Made by a program: the position numbers and the translations under genes. The notes beneath the pieces are model-generated. The model was not told where the DNA came from and did not search any database. It worked only from the letters and a program-made list of their open reading frames with translations. A stretch of DNA of 64,000 nucleotides from Flaccisagitta enflata. Lineage: Eukaryota; Chaetognatha; Sagittoidea; Aphragmophora. Below are positions 1 to 9,876 of the stretch, in pieces; the stretch's first letter is position 1; each line of letters begins with the position of its first letter. Where the stretch lies: the NCBI GenBank assembly GCA_965153355.1, contig OZ231126.1:97712001-97776000 (forward strand). The letters run 5' to 3'.

Positions 1-219
1 CCCTCGATGCCACCTTCAACGCTGAGGGAAAACAAGATACCTCCGTTTTAAAGTTACTTTCGTAATTAAATCAACTAAGCTATCGGTACCATATTTTTTT
101 CTAAATAGCGCCCTGGGCGCTTTTGAAATTGAAAAATGACTTTGCTTTTCGACCTCATCTCCTTGCGTCAGTTCGTAATCTTTGTCATGTACGTCTATTT
201 CGTCTTCACTTTCACTCAC
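1..219 (-). other. DPH6 intron 2 (partial) with exon-fragment copy
   Basis: This is intron sequence downstream of DPH6 exon 2. Positions 83-141 resemble one end of the MITE family seen complete at 5237-6050 (TACC start, then GCGCCCTGGGCGCTTTTGAAAT). Next to it, positions 149-189 repeat the end of DPH6 exon 2: read on the minus strand they encode HDKDYELTQGDEVE, against IDKDYEPTQGDEVE in the exon. The copy has no convincing acceptor of its own and starts about 30 bp inside the intron, so I read it as a partial duplication rather than an exon. The rest of the gene lies off the left edge. Confidence 0.6.
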
Positions 220-429
220 TTGTCGTTGACTTCCTTGAGTAAGTTGAACAAGTCCTCGACCTCGTCTCCTTGCGTAGGTTCGTAATCTTTGTCAATGGCG
301 AGTCCGCTGCCTTCTAGATCGCGACGGAACAGCGGCAGATCCATGGCTTCGGCGTACAGGTCGATCACTTCGTGACCCACAGTCTGATACATCATGGAAT
401 CCAACTCGTCGCTGTCTTCTTGCTTTGGC
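220..429 (-). CDS. DPH6 exon 2 (diphthine-ammonia ligase)
   Basis: Second coding exon of the DPH6 orthologue. The minus-strand acceptor (TTCTGTAG) is at 430-437, and the donor GTGAGT follows position 220. The exon has 210 nt: one base completes the Arg codon begun in exon 1, 69 full codons follow, and two bases carry over. The peptide contains DELDSMMYQTVGHEVIDLYA, and then GDEVEDLF. Both are hallmarks of the DPH6 N-terminal domain (human protein: DELDSYMYQTVGH and GDEVEDLY). DPH6 uses ATP and ammonium to amidate diphthine on the elongation factor 2 histidine, the last step of diphthamide synthesis, in the cytosol. The remaining exons lie beyond the left edge. Confidence 0.93.
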
Positions 430-637
430 CTACAGAAGGCGTTGGAGGGGAAGGGGGGAAATGTGGAGGGCAGAGAAGGAAAATGCATACAAAACACAGG
501 TAACCAGAGCGATCCATGTATCGGATACATTGTATCCTATATGTTATTCTACAGAATGATCCATATATCCTTTAGATTTAATTTTACAACGAGATCGATA
601 TATCCTAGCACTTAATCTGTGAGGGCCTCTATCGTAC

Positions 638-738
638 CTCAAATTAGCCAATGCGACGAGTTCATGTCCCTCGGCGACGACATTAATCAAATTATAGCAA
701 GAGTCTTTGCCCCCGCTTACTAATCCGACAACCCGCAT
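638..738 (-). CDS. DPH6 exon 1 with ATP-binding PP-loop
   Basis: First coding exon of DPH6. The start codon is at 738-736, chosen because the protein begins MRVVGLVSGGKDSCYN as in the family, and no upstream extension is needed. Residues 8-13 (SGGKDS) form the PP-loop ATP-pyrophosphatase motif that binds and adenylates substrate. The exon continues to VALANL, a conserved stretch, and ends two bases into an Arg codon before the donor GTACGA. Intron 1 (430-637, 208 bp) is short for this window and holds nothing recognisable. The gene lies head-to-tail behind GON4L on the same strand, so its promoter must sit in 739-1261 or within the 3' end of GON4L. Confidence 0.93.
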
Positions 739-1261
739 CGTGTGGGTCTGTCAATGTTAATAATTTTCGTTTTTCAGAAACAATTTAATTCCCTTTTCGG
801 TTACTCGTCCGTGTTTCTCATCTGATGAGACAGAACCAGAATTAGTTCACAAAATGACTCATATCACAGTTGCACCTTTCTTATTTTGTAACAAGACCTT
901 GACGGAAGTAAAAACGAACATGAACAAGGAGACATTTAATAACGGAAATGGAAGTAGTAACAATTTCAACGATGTCCACTAAAAAAGAGGGTGATGGGCA
1001 GGGAAATGTTGAGGGAAAGAATTAACGATGAGGTTTTAAAGAAACGCTAAAACTTGGCAATCAAATCTTTTTCCTTTTGCAATATGATTGGTTTTGAGGA
1101 GCAAAAAAGTAGGAAATAACCACTGAATCAGTCACGGCACCTGGACGGTAAAGCCAGGTTAGGGTAGAGCACAAAAAAAAAAAACGCTCCGCGGACCGAC
1201 GAACGGACAGACGGGTGAGCAAAGTCATAAATTGATGCGAGTACGCGTCTAAAAATGACAA
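739..1261 (-). promoter_or_regulatory. GON4L-DPH6 intergenic spacer
   Basis: A 523-bp gap between the GON4L stop codon and the DPH6 start, both on the minus strand. It must contain the GON4L 3' end and the DPH6 promoter unless they are co-transcribed. No AATAAA is visible on the minus strand. Two ATTAAA variants are present, at 935-940 and 784-789, and the first is the better placed poly(A) candidate. Positions about 1185-1256 carry GGAC-type repeats and end GCGTCTAAAAA, like the tail of the dispersed hairpin element described elsewhere, so an old element fragment may abut the stop codon. Confidence 0.45.
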
Positions 1262-2399
1262 TTAGTCCTCTTCCTCTTCTTCCTCTTCCCCCTCATCGCT
1301 CGTCTCCGTATCTTGCATCGCCTCCAACTTTTCCAAGAGAAAGACGAGTCTCTCCTCGACGGCTTTGACGGCCGATTCGGGAACAGCGCCACCAACGGCA
1401 GGAATCTCGCCTCCACAATGAGAAGAAAACGCCGCAGAAAAATTCCTCACGAAATTCTCAAAGGTTTTCTTGGAGGGACCTTCGCTTTGACACTTTTGCA
1501 AAAGACTGACATCCATCTCGTGAGTCCATTTCGCGGTGGTCGTCGTCGTTTCTGGTGTTTCTGATGAGAGTTTCTGAGACTGATCCGCGGCATCATTTTG
1601 AGGTAATTGTTGTCCCTTTTGGCCGCCGTCAGCCGACAACGATGACGAACCAGCGTCTCTTGAAGAAGCGACTTCCGACCTGCGTTGATCCTCTGTCGAA
1701 TCGGCGCGCCTCGTGCCCGTCACGATGGCGTTTTCAGAAGCAGCATGCGAGGATGGTAATTTCTCCGCCGATGAGGCTGGAGAGGATGGTGAGGATGGTG
1801 GTCGAGTTGTCACGGACTCGTGTTCCGCTGCCACATCGACGTCGTTTTCCGGCGACGCGATTGTGGCATCCGGCGCCTTTCCAGACGCCACCGTGAAGAC
1901 GATGGATTCCTCGTCCTGGGATAGACAGTCGTCTCCGGCGCTCACCACGTACGCGGAAGAAGCTTCGGCGGCGGAAAGACCGAAATCCGCGCCGTAAGTT
2001 TCGTTCGACGCCGTTGTTGTCATCATCATAGAAGCCACGCCGGAATCAGACTCGAGAGTGGACTGAGCGAAGGCGCCTGCGTCCGGCGCCGCTGAAGATA
2101 TGGAGCCATTTCCGGTGGGGACGTTGCTTACGACGACGCCGCCGTGAGAATCGATGTTCGCGTCGTCGACGGCGTTCATGACGTCCGGTTCTTCATCTTG
2201 TTGTTGTTGTTGTTCCTGCAGAGGTTTTTCGTTCTCTTTGTTGTGTTTGTGGTTGCTGTAGTGGTGGTCGATACGATCGAGGAGAGCGACGTTGTATCCG
2301 TCACTGTCGCCGTCGGGATCTGCAGGTTGAGTGCGTCCGTGGTGGACGTACACGATGTCCGCTTCTTCTTTCTGCTTTGCCGAAGTGCGAATATAGTAT
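1262..2399 (-). CDS. GON4L terminal exon: SANT/Myb-like domain and acidic tail
   Basis: Last coding exon, 379 codons including stop TAA (1264-1262). The acceptor is CTCCGCAG before 2399, and the first base completes the Arg codon of the previous exon. Most of it is low complexity: Ser, Ala, Glu and Asp rich, with a short Gln run. Near the C terminus a single SANT/Myb-like repeat begins at KWTHEMDVSLLQKCQSEG and continues through TFENFVRNF, aligning with the human WTREADRVILTMCQEQG segment. After a coiled segment (VEERLVFLLEKLEAMQ) the protein ends in a run of about ten acidic residues, as human GON4L also ends acidic. Antisense frames are open here but are shadows. Confidence 0.92.
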
Positions 2400-3651
2400 C
2401 TGCGGAGTAAGAGATGAGTGAATAAAAACCACTTAAACAAGTAACGCAGGGTAACGCGGGAAAAGAGCGCATGTGGACAAAAAGAAAGGGGGGGGATGGA
2501 AATGTGAGGGAGGAAAAAAGAAATGTTAAGAAGGAAAAAAGAAATGTAAAGGAGGAAAAAAGAAATATCAAGGGAGGTAAAAAGGAAATATCAAGGGAGG
2601 AAAAAAGGAAATGTAAGGGAGGAAAAAAGAAATTAAGGAGAGGGGGAAGAAAAGAACTGAGGAGGAAGAAAAGAGCTGAGGAGGAAGAAAAGAACTGAGG
2701 AGGAAGAAAAGAACTGAGGAGGAAGAAAAGAACTGAGGAGGAAGAAAAGAACTGAGGAGGAAGAAAAGAACTGAGGAGGAAGAAAAGAACTGAGGAGGAA
2801 GAAAAGAACTGAGGAAGAAGAAAAGAACTGAGGAGGAAGAAAAGAACTGAGGAGGAAGAAAAGAACTGAGGAGGAAGAAAAGAACTGAGGAGGAAGAAAA
2901 GAACTGAGGAGGAAGAAAAGAACTGAGGAAGAAAAGAACTGAGGAGGAAGAAAAGAACTGAGGAGGAAGAAAAGAACTGAGGAGGAAGAAAAGAACTGAG
3001 GAGGAAGAAAAGAACTGAGGAGGAAGAAAAGAACTGAGGAGGAAGAAAAGAACTGAGGAGGAAGAAAAGAACTGAGGAAGAAGAAAAGAACTGAGGAGGA
3101 AGAAAAGAACTGAGGAGGAAGAAAAGAACCGAGGAAGAATAGAACTGAGGAAGAAAAGAACTAGGAGGAACAAAAGAACTAGGAGGAACAAAAGAACTGA
3201 GGAGGAAGAAAAGAACTGAGGAGGAAGAAAAGAACTGAGGAGGAAGAAAAGAACTGAGGAGGAAGAAAAAGAACTACGGAGGAAGAAAAAGGACTGAGGA
3301 GGAAGAAAAAGAACTGAGGAGGAAGAAAAAGACTGAGGAAGAAAAAAAACTGAGGAGGAAGAAAAGAACTAAGGAAGAGGAAAACAACGGAGGAAAACAA
3401 CGGAGAAGGAAAACAGCGGAGGAGGAAAACAACAGAGGAGGAAAACAACAGAGGAGGAAAACAACAGAGGAGGAAAACAACAGAGGAGGAAAACACAGAG
3501 GAGGAAAAAACAGAGGAAGAAACCAAAAGAGGTGGAAAACAACAGAGGAGGAAAACAACGGAGGAAAACAACAGAGGAGGAGGAGAACAACTAAAGAGGA
3601 GGAAAAATATTAAGGACGAAAGTGTGAGACGCATGCAAGTATTAGTATTAC
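2400..3651. repeat. intron minisatellite, 19-bp GAACTGAGGAGGAAGAAAA
   Basis: Intron between the last two GON4L exons. From about 2470 the plus strand is purine-only AG-rich repeats. From 2655 to about 3265 the 19-bp unit GAACTGAGGAGGAAGAAAA repeats more than 25 times with few changes. From about 3385 to 3600 a related GGAGGAAAACAACAGA unit takes over. The transcribed strand is therefore an almost pure polypyrimidine tract of over 1 kb, ending about 70 bp upstream of the terminal exon acceptor. Confidence 0.9.
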
Positions 3652-3971
3652 CGTCCATTGACAATGATCTTAGCGCAAGGGATGCAGTGCCGTAGTCGGT
3701 TTTGAAACTGCTGCGCCGCGTCGGGAGCCGTGTGACATTGACAAGGGCATTTACGACTTCCGTTTAGGCGGTCCACTTCATCGTCCATCTCAAGATCCAC
3801 GTGCTCCCACACGATCCCGTTCTCGTCTGGTAAATATTGGTTGACTCGATCGTTGTCATCGTCGTCGTCGTCGTCATCTTCACTGTCGTCGAGCGTCACT
3901 TGCTCGTAGGCGTCGGCGTCGGCAGGGACAGCGTGAATATTACGCGCGTTGGGGAAGAATGAGAGAAAATC
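3652..3971 (-). CDS. GON4L exon 16: acidic block and CPCQCH motif
   Basis: 320 nt, acceptor TACACGCAG before 3971, donor GTAATA after 3652. It begins DFLSFFPNARNIHAVPADAD, then YEQVTLDDSEDD followed by an Asp run. This aligns with human GON4L FSIFFDHLRPAAS and FEEVALPD, which close the second PAH-like repeat and open an acidic region. It then contains KCPCQCH, matching the human CACSCH motif, and a cysteine pair (CIPC), so a small metal-binding site is plausible. Ends two bases into a codon. Confidence 0.92.
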
Positions 3972-4163
3972 CTGCGTGTATGGATGGGAGAAGAGTGAGG
4001 AATTTGATGAAGAACCTGCATTTCTTTATGAATTGGATAACAACAAGCATTTCAATAACAATGGAATGATTGTCTGTCCATCCATCTGTCTGTTTGGTAG
4101 GCAGGAAGATAAACGCGTGTATCATGTTTTCTGCTTGGCAAAATTCGACTACATTGCCCCTAC

Positions 4164-4382
4164 CTGAATGAGATCCTTTTGTCCTTTGAGAAGCGGCATG
4201 ACCGTGTTAAATACTTCGGTGAAAAGATGACCATCGTCTGGTTTGTTGGAAAACTGATGAAAGGCTTTGATCAAAGTGGCGTAGTTGGAAGGTCGTCGAC
4301 TGAAAAAAATCTCGCATTTGCGGAAGAAACGTTTGACGCGCGCGTGATGAGAGAATGAATTGAGAAGGCCACAGGATATAGC
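4164..4382 (-). CDS. GON4L exon 15: second PAH-like repeat
   Basis: 219 nt, exactly 73 codons, phase 0 at both ends. Acceptor GTTATTAG precedes 4382; donor GTAGGG follows 4164. The peptide starts AISCGLLNSFSHHARVKRFF, then CEIFFSRRPSNYATLIKAF and later VMPLLKGQKDLIQ. It aligns helix for helix with human GON4L (ALACGLFE, KFLRQLEICF, LLKGHDHLQDEF). PAH (paired amphipathic helix) domains bind short helices of partner repressors. Confidence 0.93.
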
Positions 4383-5236
4383 CTAATAACATATGGAATG
4401 AAAACGATTAAGCATATGGATTGAAAGCCCGGATTTCTTGGCTGGTTTTTCTTAAATAAAACTTTATTGAATAAAACAATTTTCTTATTTCATAAAATCA
4501 TATAAGAATTAATCAAAAAGCTTTAACATGCAACATTAGTGGACAAAAAAATAATAATTTCTTTACAAATCAAAACTTAAAAAAGCTATAACATGCAATA
4601 TTAGTGAACAAAAATAATAATATTTTTTCAAGAATCAAAGTTGAAAAAAATCAATATATTAATACGTATCCACTCAATGTCGTATAATTCTGGGTAAGTA
4701 TTGATAATTGATCTTGTCGAGTATCGATTGATTGATTGATTGTAATTGATTGATTGACTGGCTAACATGTTATTGATTCTATTAACAGTGGCCAAAATAA
4801 AAACCGGACGCTCGGTTTTTCATGTTGACTGAATACTGCACATACTTTTTACTTGAAATCCATGAGCATTTTAAAGAGCTTCAAAAACTCTACAAATCTA
4901 GACCAAGCGGAAACTTTTGGCTTAAGTCGTTTTCAAATGAAATTCCACACCCATTCTCTTGAAAGCAAATTACTGTGCCTGACTGCCGACTCTCCTTCTA
5001 AGCTTAAATCCACTTCCGACTTTTTATCCAATAGTGTGTTTGAAATCGGCATCTGTCCTTGTTTGTAAAAGTGTGGCTGAATTGTAATTCTCTTGGTAAA
5101 CTTGGAGTGACATAAGCATTTTAAAGAGTTGAAATTGAGATTATTCGCAGTAAATCTATTTCAATTAAGTCTCTTGATTGAAGCCAGGGATAAATTAATG
5201 GTGATTGTGATATTTTTGCTAACCTTGAATGAATAC
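4383..5236. other. AT-rich intron, no gene seen
   Basis: AT-rich intron sequence. A short ATTG array lies near 4721-4757. Around 4850-4890 the text ATCCATGAGCATTTTAAAGAGCTTC resembles an inner part of the MITE at 8534-9130, so this may be the remains of a related element. I see no exon. Confidence 0.5.
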
Positions 5237-6050
5237 CGTATTTGCTCTAATTAGCGCCCCGGGCGCTTTTGAAATTGAAATTTGAAAATGTCATAATATG
5301 CTCTAATTAGCGCCCCCCAATAAAACTAAACTGTGTGGATATCTGACTATTTTGATGATTTCTCAACTTGTTTTAGTAAGACGACGAACGTAGCCTTAGA
5401 TGTGTAAATGACATTTTTAGGGTACCATCACTATTTACTGAGTGAATTCGAGATACCTTGTTGCACTTTTCTTTATTTTATGGATAAAAAAAATACCTAT
5501 CAGAAAATTCTTTGATCAGTTTCTAGTCTTTGATTACAAATGGTTCGCGATGGTTGTGAGTCATAGTGCTGTGGGAAAAGTAGAAAAGTGTTGATTGACC
5601 ATTCTGTGCAAAAGATTTGTTGAACAACAAAATGCTCTCTTGATGGAAGTTATGATGATTGCTGATGAATATTTTTTTCTTTCTTAGTTGACCTGTTCGA
5701 CCTTACTTTTTTCCAACTTCTATAGCCGGAAGAATTGATTTTATCATGGATTCTTTCTAGTTTGACATGGTTCTATGGCAATCAGGGGAGGAACCAATTC
5801 TTCCGGCAGTTTAGGTACCCTGCGTACCCCCCTGTGTTTTAGTAGCAATTAAAAAAATCATAGATCCTGAAAATATTTGTTTGTATTTCTCTACAAAACC
5901 TATTGATTAAAGCAGCAAAAAAAGATTTTTTCATAGATTTTTCAAAAATTTGCTATTTAGACTTCACAATTATTTCTTGACTAATTGAGAAAAAGAGGGG
6001 GAGGCGCTAAATAGAGGAGGGGCGTTAATCAGAGCAAATACGGTAAGTCA
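5237..6050. mobile_element. TA-flanked MITE with GCGCCCCGGGCGC near the end
   Basis: Terminal inverted repeats face each other. The left end reads CCGTATTTGCTCTAATTAGC and the right end, reverse complemented, reads CCGTATTTGCTCTGATTAAC. TA flanks both sides, consistent with a Tc1/mariner-type target site. Inside the left end is the palindrome GCGCCCCGGGCGC. No transposase is visible over about 814 bp, so the element is non-autonomous. A second copy lies at 56304-56632 and a broken end at 83-141. Confidence 0.75.
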
Positions 6051-6289
6051 AGGAAAACTCAAAGGGACTTAAGAATCTTAGCATAAGTCAAATCAGCTCT
6101 TGGACTGAAGTCTTGGAATAACAGAGTGATTGGTATTGGTAAAATATTTAAACTCACTTCCCCTTGGTACAAACCCAGAACTAGTGAGTGGGAATTTAAC
6201 ATATAAGGAGGGACTAAGTGTGGTTTGTTTTTATGTAGAGGTAAGCTCGCGAGCCTCAAAGGAAAAGACCCGCACTTAAGCTTACCCTT

Positions 6290-6915
6290 GGGATAAAATA
6301 AACTTAGATGAAATAAACTTAGATGAAATAAACTTAGATGAAATAAACTTAGATGAAATAAACTTAGATGAAATAAACTTGGATGAAATAAACTTGGATG
6401 AAATAAACTTGGATGAAATAAACTTGGATGAAATAAACTTGGATGAAATAAACTTGGATGAAATAAACTTAGATGAAATAAACTTAGATGAAATAAACTT
6501 AGATGAAATAAACTTAGATGAAATAAACTTAGATGAAATAAACTTAGATGAAATAAACTTAGATGAAATAAACTTAGATGAAATAAACTTAGATGAAATA
6601 AACTTAGATGAAATAAACTTAGATGAAATAAACTTAGATGAAATAAACTTAGATGAAATAAACTTAGATGAAATAAACTTAGATGAAATAAACTTAGATG
6701 AAATAAACTTAGATGAAATAAACTTTGATGAAATAAACTTTGATGAAATAAACTTAGATGAAATAAACTTAGATGAAATAAACTTGGATGAAATAAACTT
6801 GGATGAAATAAACTTAGATGAAATAAACTTAGATGAAATAAACTTAGATGAAATAAACTTAGATGAAAAAAACTTAGATGAAATAAACTTAGATGAAATA
6901 AACTTAGATGAAATA
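6290..6915. repeat. 15-bp minisatellite ATAAACTTAGATGAA
   Basis: About 41 copies of a 15-bp unit with very few variants (AGATG, GGATG or TTGATG subtypes in short blocks). The unit is a multiple of three without stops, so it gives a 188-codon open frame (LDEIN repeats). That frame has no splice sites, conserved sequence or other coding signs, and I do not call it a gene. It lies in a GON4L intron. Confidence 0.93.
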
Positions 6916-7450
6916 AAGGATAAAACTAATGAAACTTGGACTTAATTTAATCATAGATTGAAATAGATGCACAATTAAGATTGATTTTTCTAGATTCTCT
7001 GTACTTGATTTACTGTCTTATTGATGCTTGAATATAATTCATATATTAGCGATAGGCTTATTTCCCTCTTAATTATTTGGAAGGGCCTGGAGTTAGGGCC
7101 TGTGTAAGCACCTAGTTATCCCATATAAGGGACCTCCTGTCCCTTCCCTGTTCAATAAAGACCTGGGGTAAGGGGGGGCGTGATTATAAGGATCCCGTGC
7201 TCATGATAGGCTAACCAGGGGCAGTTAACTACATTCCTACAATTGACTCATTAAAGCCACTCAGAATCTTGAGCCCTGTAGTTGATGAAAAAACAACCCC
7301 TGCCCACCATAATTGAACAATTAATAAAGAGTAAAAGAATTGGCTGTTGTTTCTTATGGAAAACTCTTTGATTTAATAACAATTCGCAATCGACGAGGTA
7401 AGAGAGTGAACTAAGTTAGCCCAGCAAATGTTTTTGTTTATTTCCCTCAC
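6916..7450. other. intron remainder, possible retroelement scrap
   Basis: No exon seen. Positions about 7080-7210 read like the end of a retroelement: GGGCCTGGAGTTAGGG, then CAATAAAGACC and a G-run. Nothing coding remains and the identity is uncertain. Confidence 0.3.
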
Positions 7451-7627
7451 CTGCTCCGGTTGTAGAAAGGGAGCAAACTCTTCCAAGAGATGCGGCCATT
7501 TTTCACCGAGCACGCCCCGAAGCTCGCGGAACAGTTTGACTGGATCCCCTTCCTCGGCGCATTGACGGAGAAGAGACAAAACCGAGTGGTAGACTTCGAT
7601 ATTATCGGCGCCCACCGTATCGCGAAT
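7451..7627 (-). CDS. GON4L exon 14: first PAH-like repeat
   Basis: 177 nt, 59 codons, phase 0 at both ends; acceptor TTGTTTCAG, donor GTGAGG. The peptide includes VYHSVLSLLRQC, then LFRELRGVLGEKWPHLLEEF and APFLQPEQ. It aligns closely with human GON4L YEEFLKILYEF, LFASLQRLLHDWPQLLKDF and AAFLLPEQ, the first PAH-like repeat. The next exon continues directly with AISCGLL, as human continues ALACGLF. Confidence 0.94.
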
Positions 7628-7679
7628 CTGAAACAAGAAAAAACTTTTCAAATGATACGCTCCTTACCGTACCTTCAGT

Positions 7680-8042
7680 CAACAACAATAACCACCTTAA
7701 CAATGAGAAAAGTTACAACCAAAACAACAACAACAATAGCAACGACCACAACAACGGAAACAACAACAGGCACACAAGGGGAACAACAACAAGGCCGGAT
7801 ACACGGCAATACAGTCGCGGACGGTTAGGAAGGAGCCGTAATGCGAAAACCGCGCGCAATTTAACAATATTTCTTACCTACCAACCTACCGACGGCAAGT
7901 TCTAGAGTCGCGTGTCCGCGACTAACAAGTGGCAACAAGTGACACCAACAACAACACCAAGTGACACCAACAACAACACCAAGTGACACCAACAACAGCA
8001 ACAACAACAACAACAACTGAGAACAAGTGACAACAACAAGTG

Positions 8043-8073
<31 letters not shown>

Positions 8074-8085
8074 GTGACGACCTGG
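7680..8085. repeat. ACA-rich arrays around a hairpin element
   Basis: Arrays of ACAACA and AAGTGACAACA units (7680-7787 and 7926-8085) flank a copy of the dispersed hairpin element at 7788-7925. The same AAGTGACAACA unit recurs at 9315-9430 beyond the MITE at 8534-9130. Confidence 0.8.
7788..7925 (+). mobile_element. hairpin-element family 1, copy a
   Basis: Head AACAAGGCCGGATACACGG followed by AGTCGCGGAC; tail hairpin AGTCGCG-TGTC-CGCGACT ending CTAA. The head motif AGTCGCGGAC is the exact reverse complement of the last ten bases of the tail hairpin. Internal sequence is short (138 bp in all). The architecture suggests a non-autonomous Helentron-type element; that class assignment is inference. 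Confidence 0.7.
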
Positions 8086-8218
8086 GCTGAGCGGGACACT
8101 ACGGAATACCACTATCTTGTAAACGTAACAAACCATGCCATTATTTGCCCTCCTACGGAATGATACGATACTGTTAAATTCCGGGTCAAACACGGATTGG
8201 GATGGAACAGTATGCCAT

Positions 8219-8398
<180 letters not shown>

Positions 8399-8533
8399 AG
8401 ATAGCCCTGCTCAACATTTCATAGAGACAAACATTTGTCTACCTTGTTATATCATTTACGATTGCCCAATGCTACAAGAAAAGATCAAGCTGATTAATGC
8501 AGGATCGATTAAGTTTTCTTATATAGCCTTATA

Positions 8534-9130
8534 ACCTTGGGGGCAAAAAAAAATGGCGGATTTTTAAACCTTTCTTTTGAACCATAACATTAGAAAAATG
8601 GATTGAAATTGGTGATGCCTGCAAAGCCCTTTGAAAGATCTTTCATTTGAGTCGTGTCTGGTATCCGCAGCTTTATTCGTTTAGAAATGACATAGGTTTG
8701 AAGAAAAACATCACAATTGAAAAAGGGCAAATATTGTTTTTTTTTTTCATTTGCAATTTTTGTCTCAAACGTTTTTCTTAATAATGCAATTCAGAATTGT
8801 TACAGCTACTTGATATCCATGAGCAAATTAAAGAGCTTCGAATTTTCTTCAAAATGGCGCCAAGAACGAATTTTTTACTTGATGCGTTTAGTTTCTATGT
8901 TACAACAAACAGAAAACTTGCAAATCCTGTAGTGGATTCTCAAATTCATGATAACCTGTGTTCATCCCCATGCCATTTCCAAACGGAAAAAGCTAGGACA
9001 ACCAGCAACATCGCATTTGAAAGATCTTTCACAGAGCTTCAAAATGGTCACCGATTTTTTATAGTTTTTCTCAATTTAAGGTAGATAAAATTAGTTTTCC
9101 CAAATCCGCCATTTTTTATGCCCCCAAGGT
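8534..9130. mobile_element. TA-flanked MITE, ACCTTGGGGGCA ends
   Basis: Inverted ends ACCTTGGGGGCA followed by AAAATGGCGGATTT, about 30 bp on each side, with TA immediately outside both ends. The interior (about 600 bp) has no coding capacity. It contains two similar internal stretches ending GAAAGATCTTTCA, itself a palindrome. Confidence 0.75.
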
Positions 9131-9472
9131 TAGGCATTATAAATAGATATTCCTTTTCCTCCTCCACCTTCTCTTCTTTTTCTTCCTCCTCTTCTAGTTC
9201 TGTTCTCTAAAATTGTTTTTGTTACGGCCAAGCAGGTAAAATCCATCATGACCCGATACTGCCCATTATTCAGAAGACGGAACGATCCCGTAATATGTCG
9301 GCACAGCCCAGGTGACGACAACAACAAGTGACATCAACAACAAGTGACAACAAGTGACAACAACAAGTGACAACAACAAGTAACAACAACAAGTGACAAC
9401 AACAACAACAACAAGTGACAACAACAACAACAGCCGATGCAATAATCACGTTGATAGTTCCAAACTACTGAC
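9131..9472. repeat. intron with AAGTGACAACA array
   Basis: Positions 9131-9310 hold no recognisable feature. Positions 9311-9430 are an AACAACAAGTGAC array of the type at 7926-8085. Confidence 0.7.
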
Positions 9473-9795
9473 CTTTGCCAAGTAAGCGCTAGCATAAGCC
9501 GCGTTTCTTTCGTCGCTCAACGGATCGTTTTCCAAAATGTTAGGATCGTTCATGTTCCTCAGAATTTCCTCGGCGTTGGTGACGCCCGACATTGTAGCGC
9601 CACCACCACCACCAACGCCGGCGCCACTCATTCCGCCTCTTCTCCTCGCGGCGCCTCCTCTGGATGAGGAGTAGGTGGCGCCAGCGTCGCCACCACCTCC
9701 CTGAGTCGAAGGCGTGAAGTTGGTGGTGGTAGAAGCCGCCATCAATTGATCCAAATCCAAGTCCTCGCCGATCCCGGCTAAAACCGAAGCCGAAT
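9473..9795 (-). CDS. GON4L exon 13: Gly-rich linker and PAH lead-in
   Basis: 323 nt; acceptor TATCTCCCAG, donor GTCAGT. The first two bases complete the Asp codon from exon 12, and the exon ends in phase 0. It reads SASVLAGIGEDLDLDQLMAA, then a Gly/Ser/Arg-rich linker (GGAARRRGGMSG, five consecutive Gly), then VTNAEEILRNMNDPNILEND and RNAAYASAYLAK. The last part matches the helix preceding PAH repeat 1 in GON4L proteins. Confidence 0.9.
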
Positions 9796-9876
9796 CTGGG
9801 AGATAGAAAATTCAAAATTTACCAACACGATTCTGCAAATGAAAGAGTAGGGGAGGGTGGGGCTATTCGGGACAAA

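Noticed and set aside
149-189. DPH6 repeat as an extra exon
   Set aside because: No acceptor is visible before it, and the frame runs straight from intron sequence into a transposon fragment.
6379-6945. 188-codon frame of LDEIN repeats as a gene
   Set aside because: It is a 15-bp minisatellite whose unit length is a multiple of three; there are no flanking coding or splice signals.
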